Of a DNA stretch of 22,528 bases, positions 22,512 through 22,528 are shown in pieces. This DNA comes from CAMLHU01 sp039917855 (GTDB taxonomy: Bacteria > Gemmatimonadota > Gemmatimonadetes > Gemmatimonadales > GWC2-71-9). The stretch spans positions 1 through 22,528 of the forward strand of contig JBDSIR010000031.1 of assembly GCA_039917855.1 (NCBI GenBank), given 5' to 3'. The stretch's first letter is position 1. Each line of letters opens with the position of its first letter. The notes below the pieces were generated by a model. It was not told the origin of the DNA. It was given only the letters and a program-made list of their open reading frames with translations, and did no database searches. Position numbers and translations under genes: made by a program.

Positions 22512-22528
22512 CGGCCGCCGACTCCTCA

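Overview
The window is very GC-rich bacterial chromosome with short intergenic gaps and many start/stop overlaps. It most likely comes from a Gemmatimonadota bacterium (inference). The grounds are a GWxTD-domain secreted protein, a metallopeptidase / beta-propeller / outer-membrane beta-barrel protein, a FakA-DegV fusion, an rpsF-rpsR-DUF2232-rplI cluster, an SMC-ScpAB type SMC, and diderm features (LolA-like protein, outer-membrane barrel, lipoproteins). I see no phage, integrase, transposase, CRISPR array, tRNA or rRNA. Most of the content is housekeeping.

Plus strand, 1-3.6 kb, envelope genes. A DsbA-type thioredoxin-fold lipoprotein (2-777) is broken by a one-base frameshift. A small lipoprotein with ten cysteines in its mature part (854-1299) has a second one-base frameshift inside its signal peptide. 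A strong hairpin (1315-1344) follows, then an intact 731-residue GWxTD protein (1381-3576). The gap at 3577-3861 is unusual: a G-rich heptamer array with quadruplex potential, a CTAGACT heptamer array, a C-rich segment complementary to the G-rich one, and a probable rpsF promoter whose -10 hexamer lies in a stray copy of the CTAGACT unit.

Plus strand, 3.9-11.3 kb. rpsF, rpsR, a DUF2232 membrane protein, rplI, a FakA-like/DegV fusion and rsfS run as a compact probable operon with 1-4 base overlaps at several junctions. It is followed by the 1085-residue peptidase/propeller/barrel protein.

Plus strand, 11.4-18.2 kb. A new unit starts at a good sigma-70-like promoter whose expected start point falls on the GTG of a propeller-SPOR lipoprotein gene, so that mRNA may be leaderless. 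The gene overlaps smc by 4 bases. After an imperfect-terminator hairpin come a DAHP synthase gene and an overlapping LolA-like gene. The 5' end of the LolA-like gene is built from a REP/BIME-like double palindrome that encodes part of its signal peptide.

Minus strand, 22.5-18.3 kb. Transcribed towards the plus-strand genes are prmC (TTG start), a YlbF-family gene, tmk, an S41 processing protease (ctpA-like) and a Rossmann/DUF2520 gene, mostly overlapping or nearly so. The converging transcription units meet at a perfect 14-bp-stem hairpin (18189-18222), a likely bidirectional terminator.

I found no convincing new multi-gene system. The strongest leads are the REP-derived signal peptide, the heptamer region before rpsF, the leaderless SPOR-lipoprotein/smc unit, the paired frameshifts in the oxidoreductase/Cys-rich lipoprotein pair, and the single-chain FakA-DegV protein.
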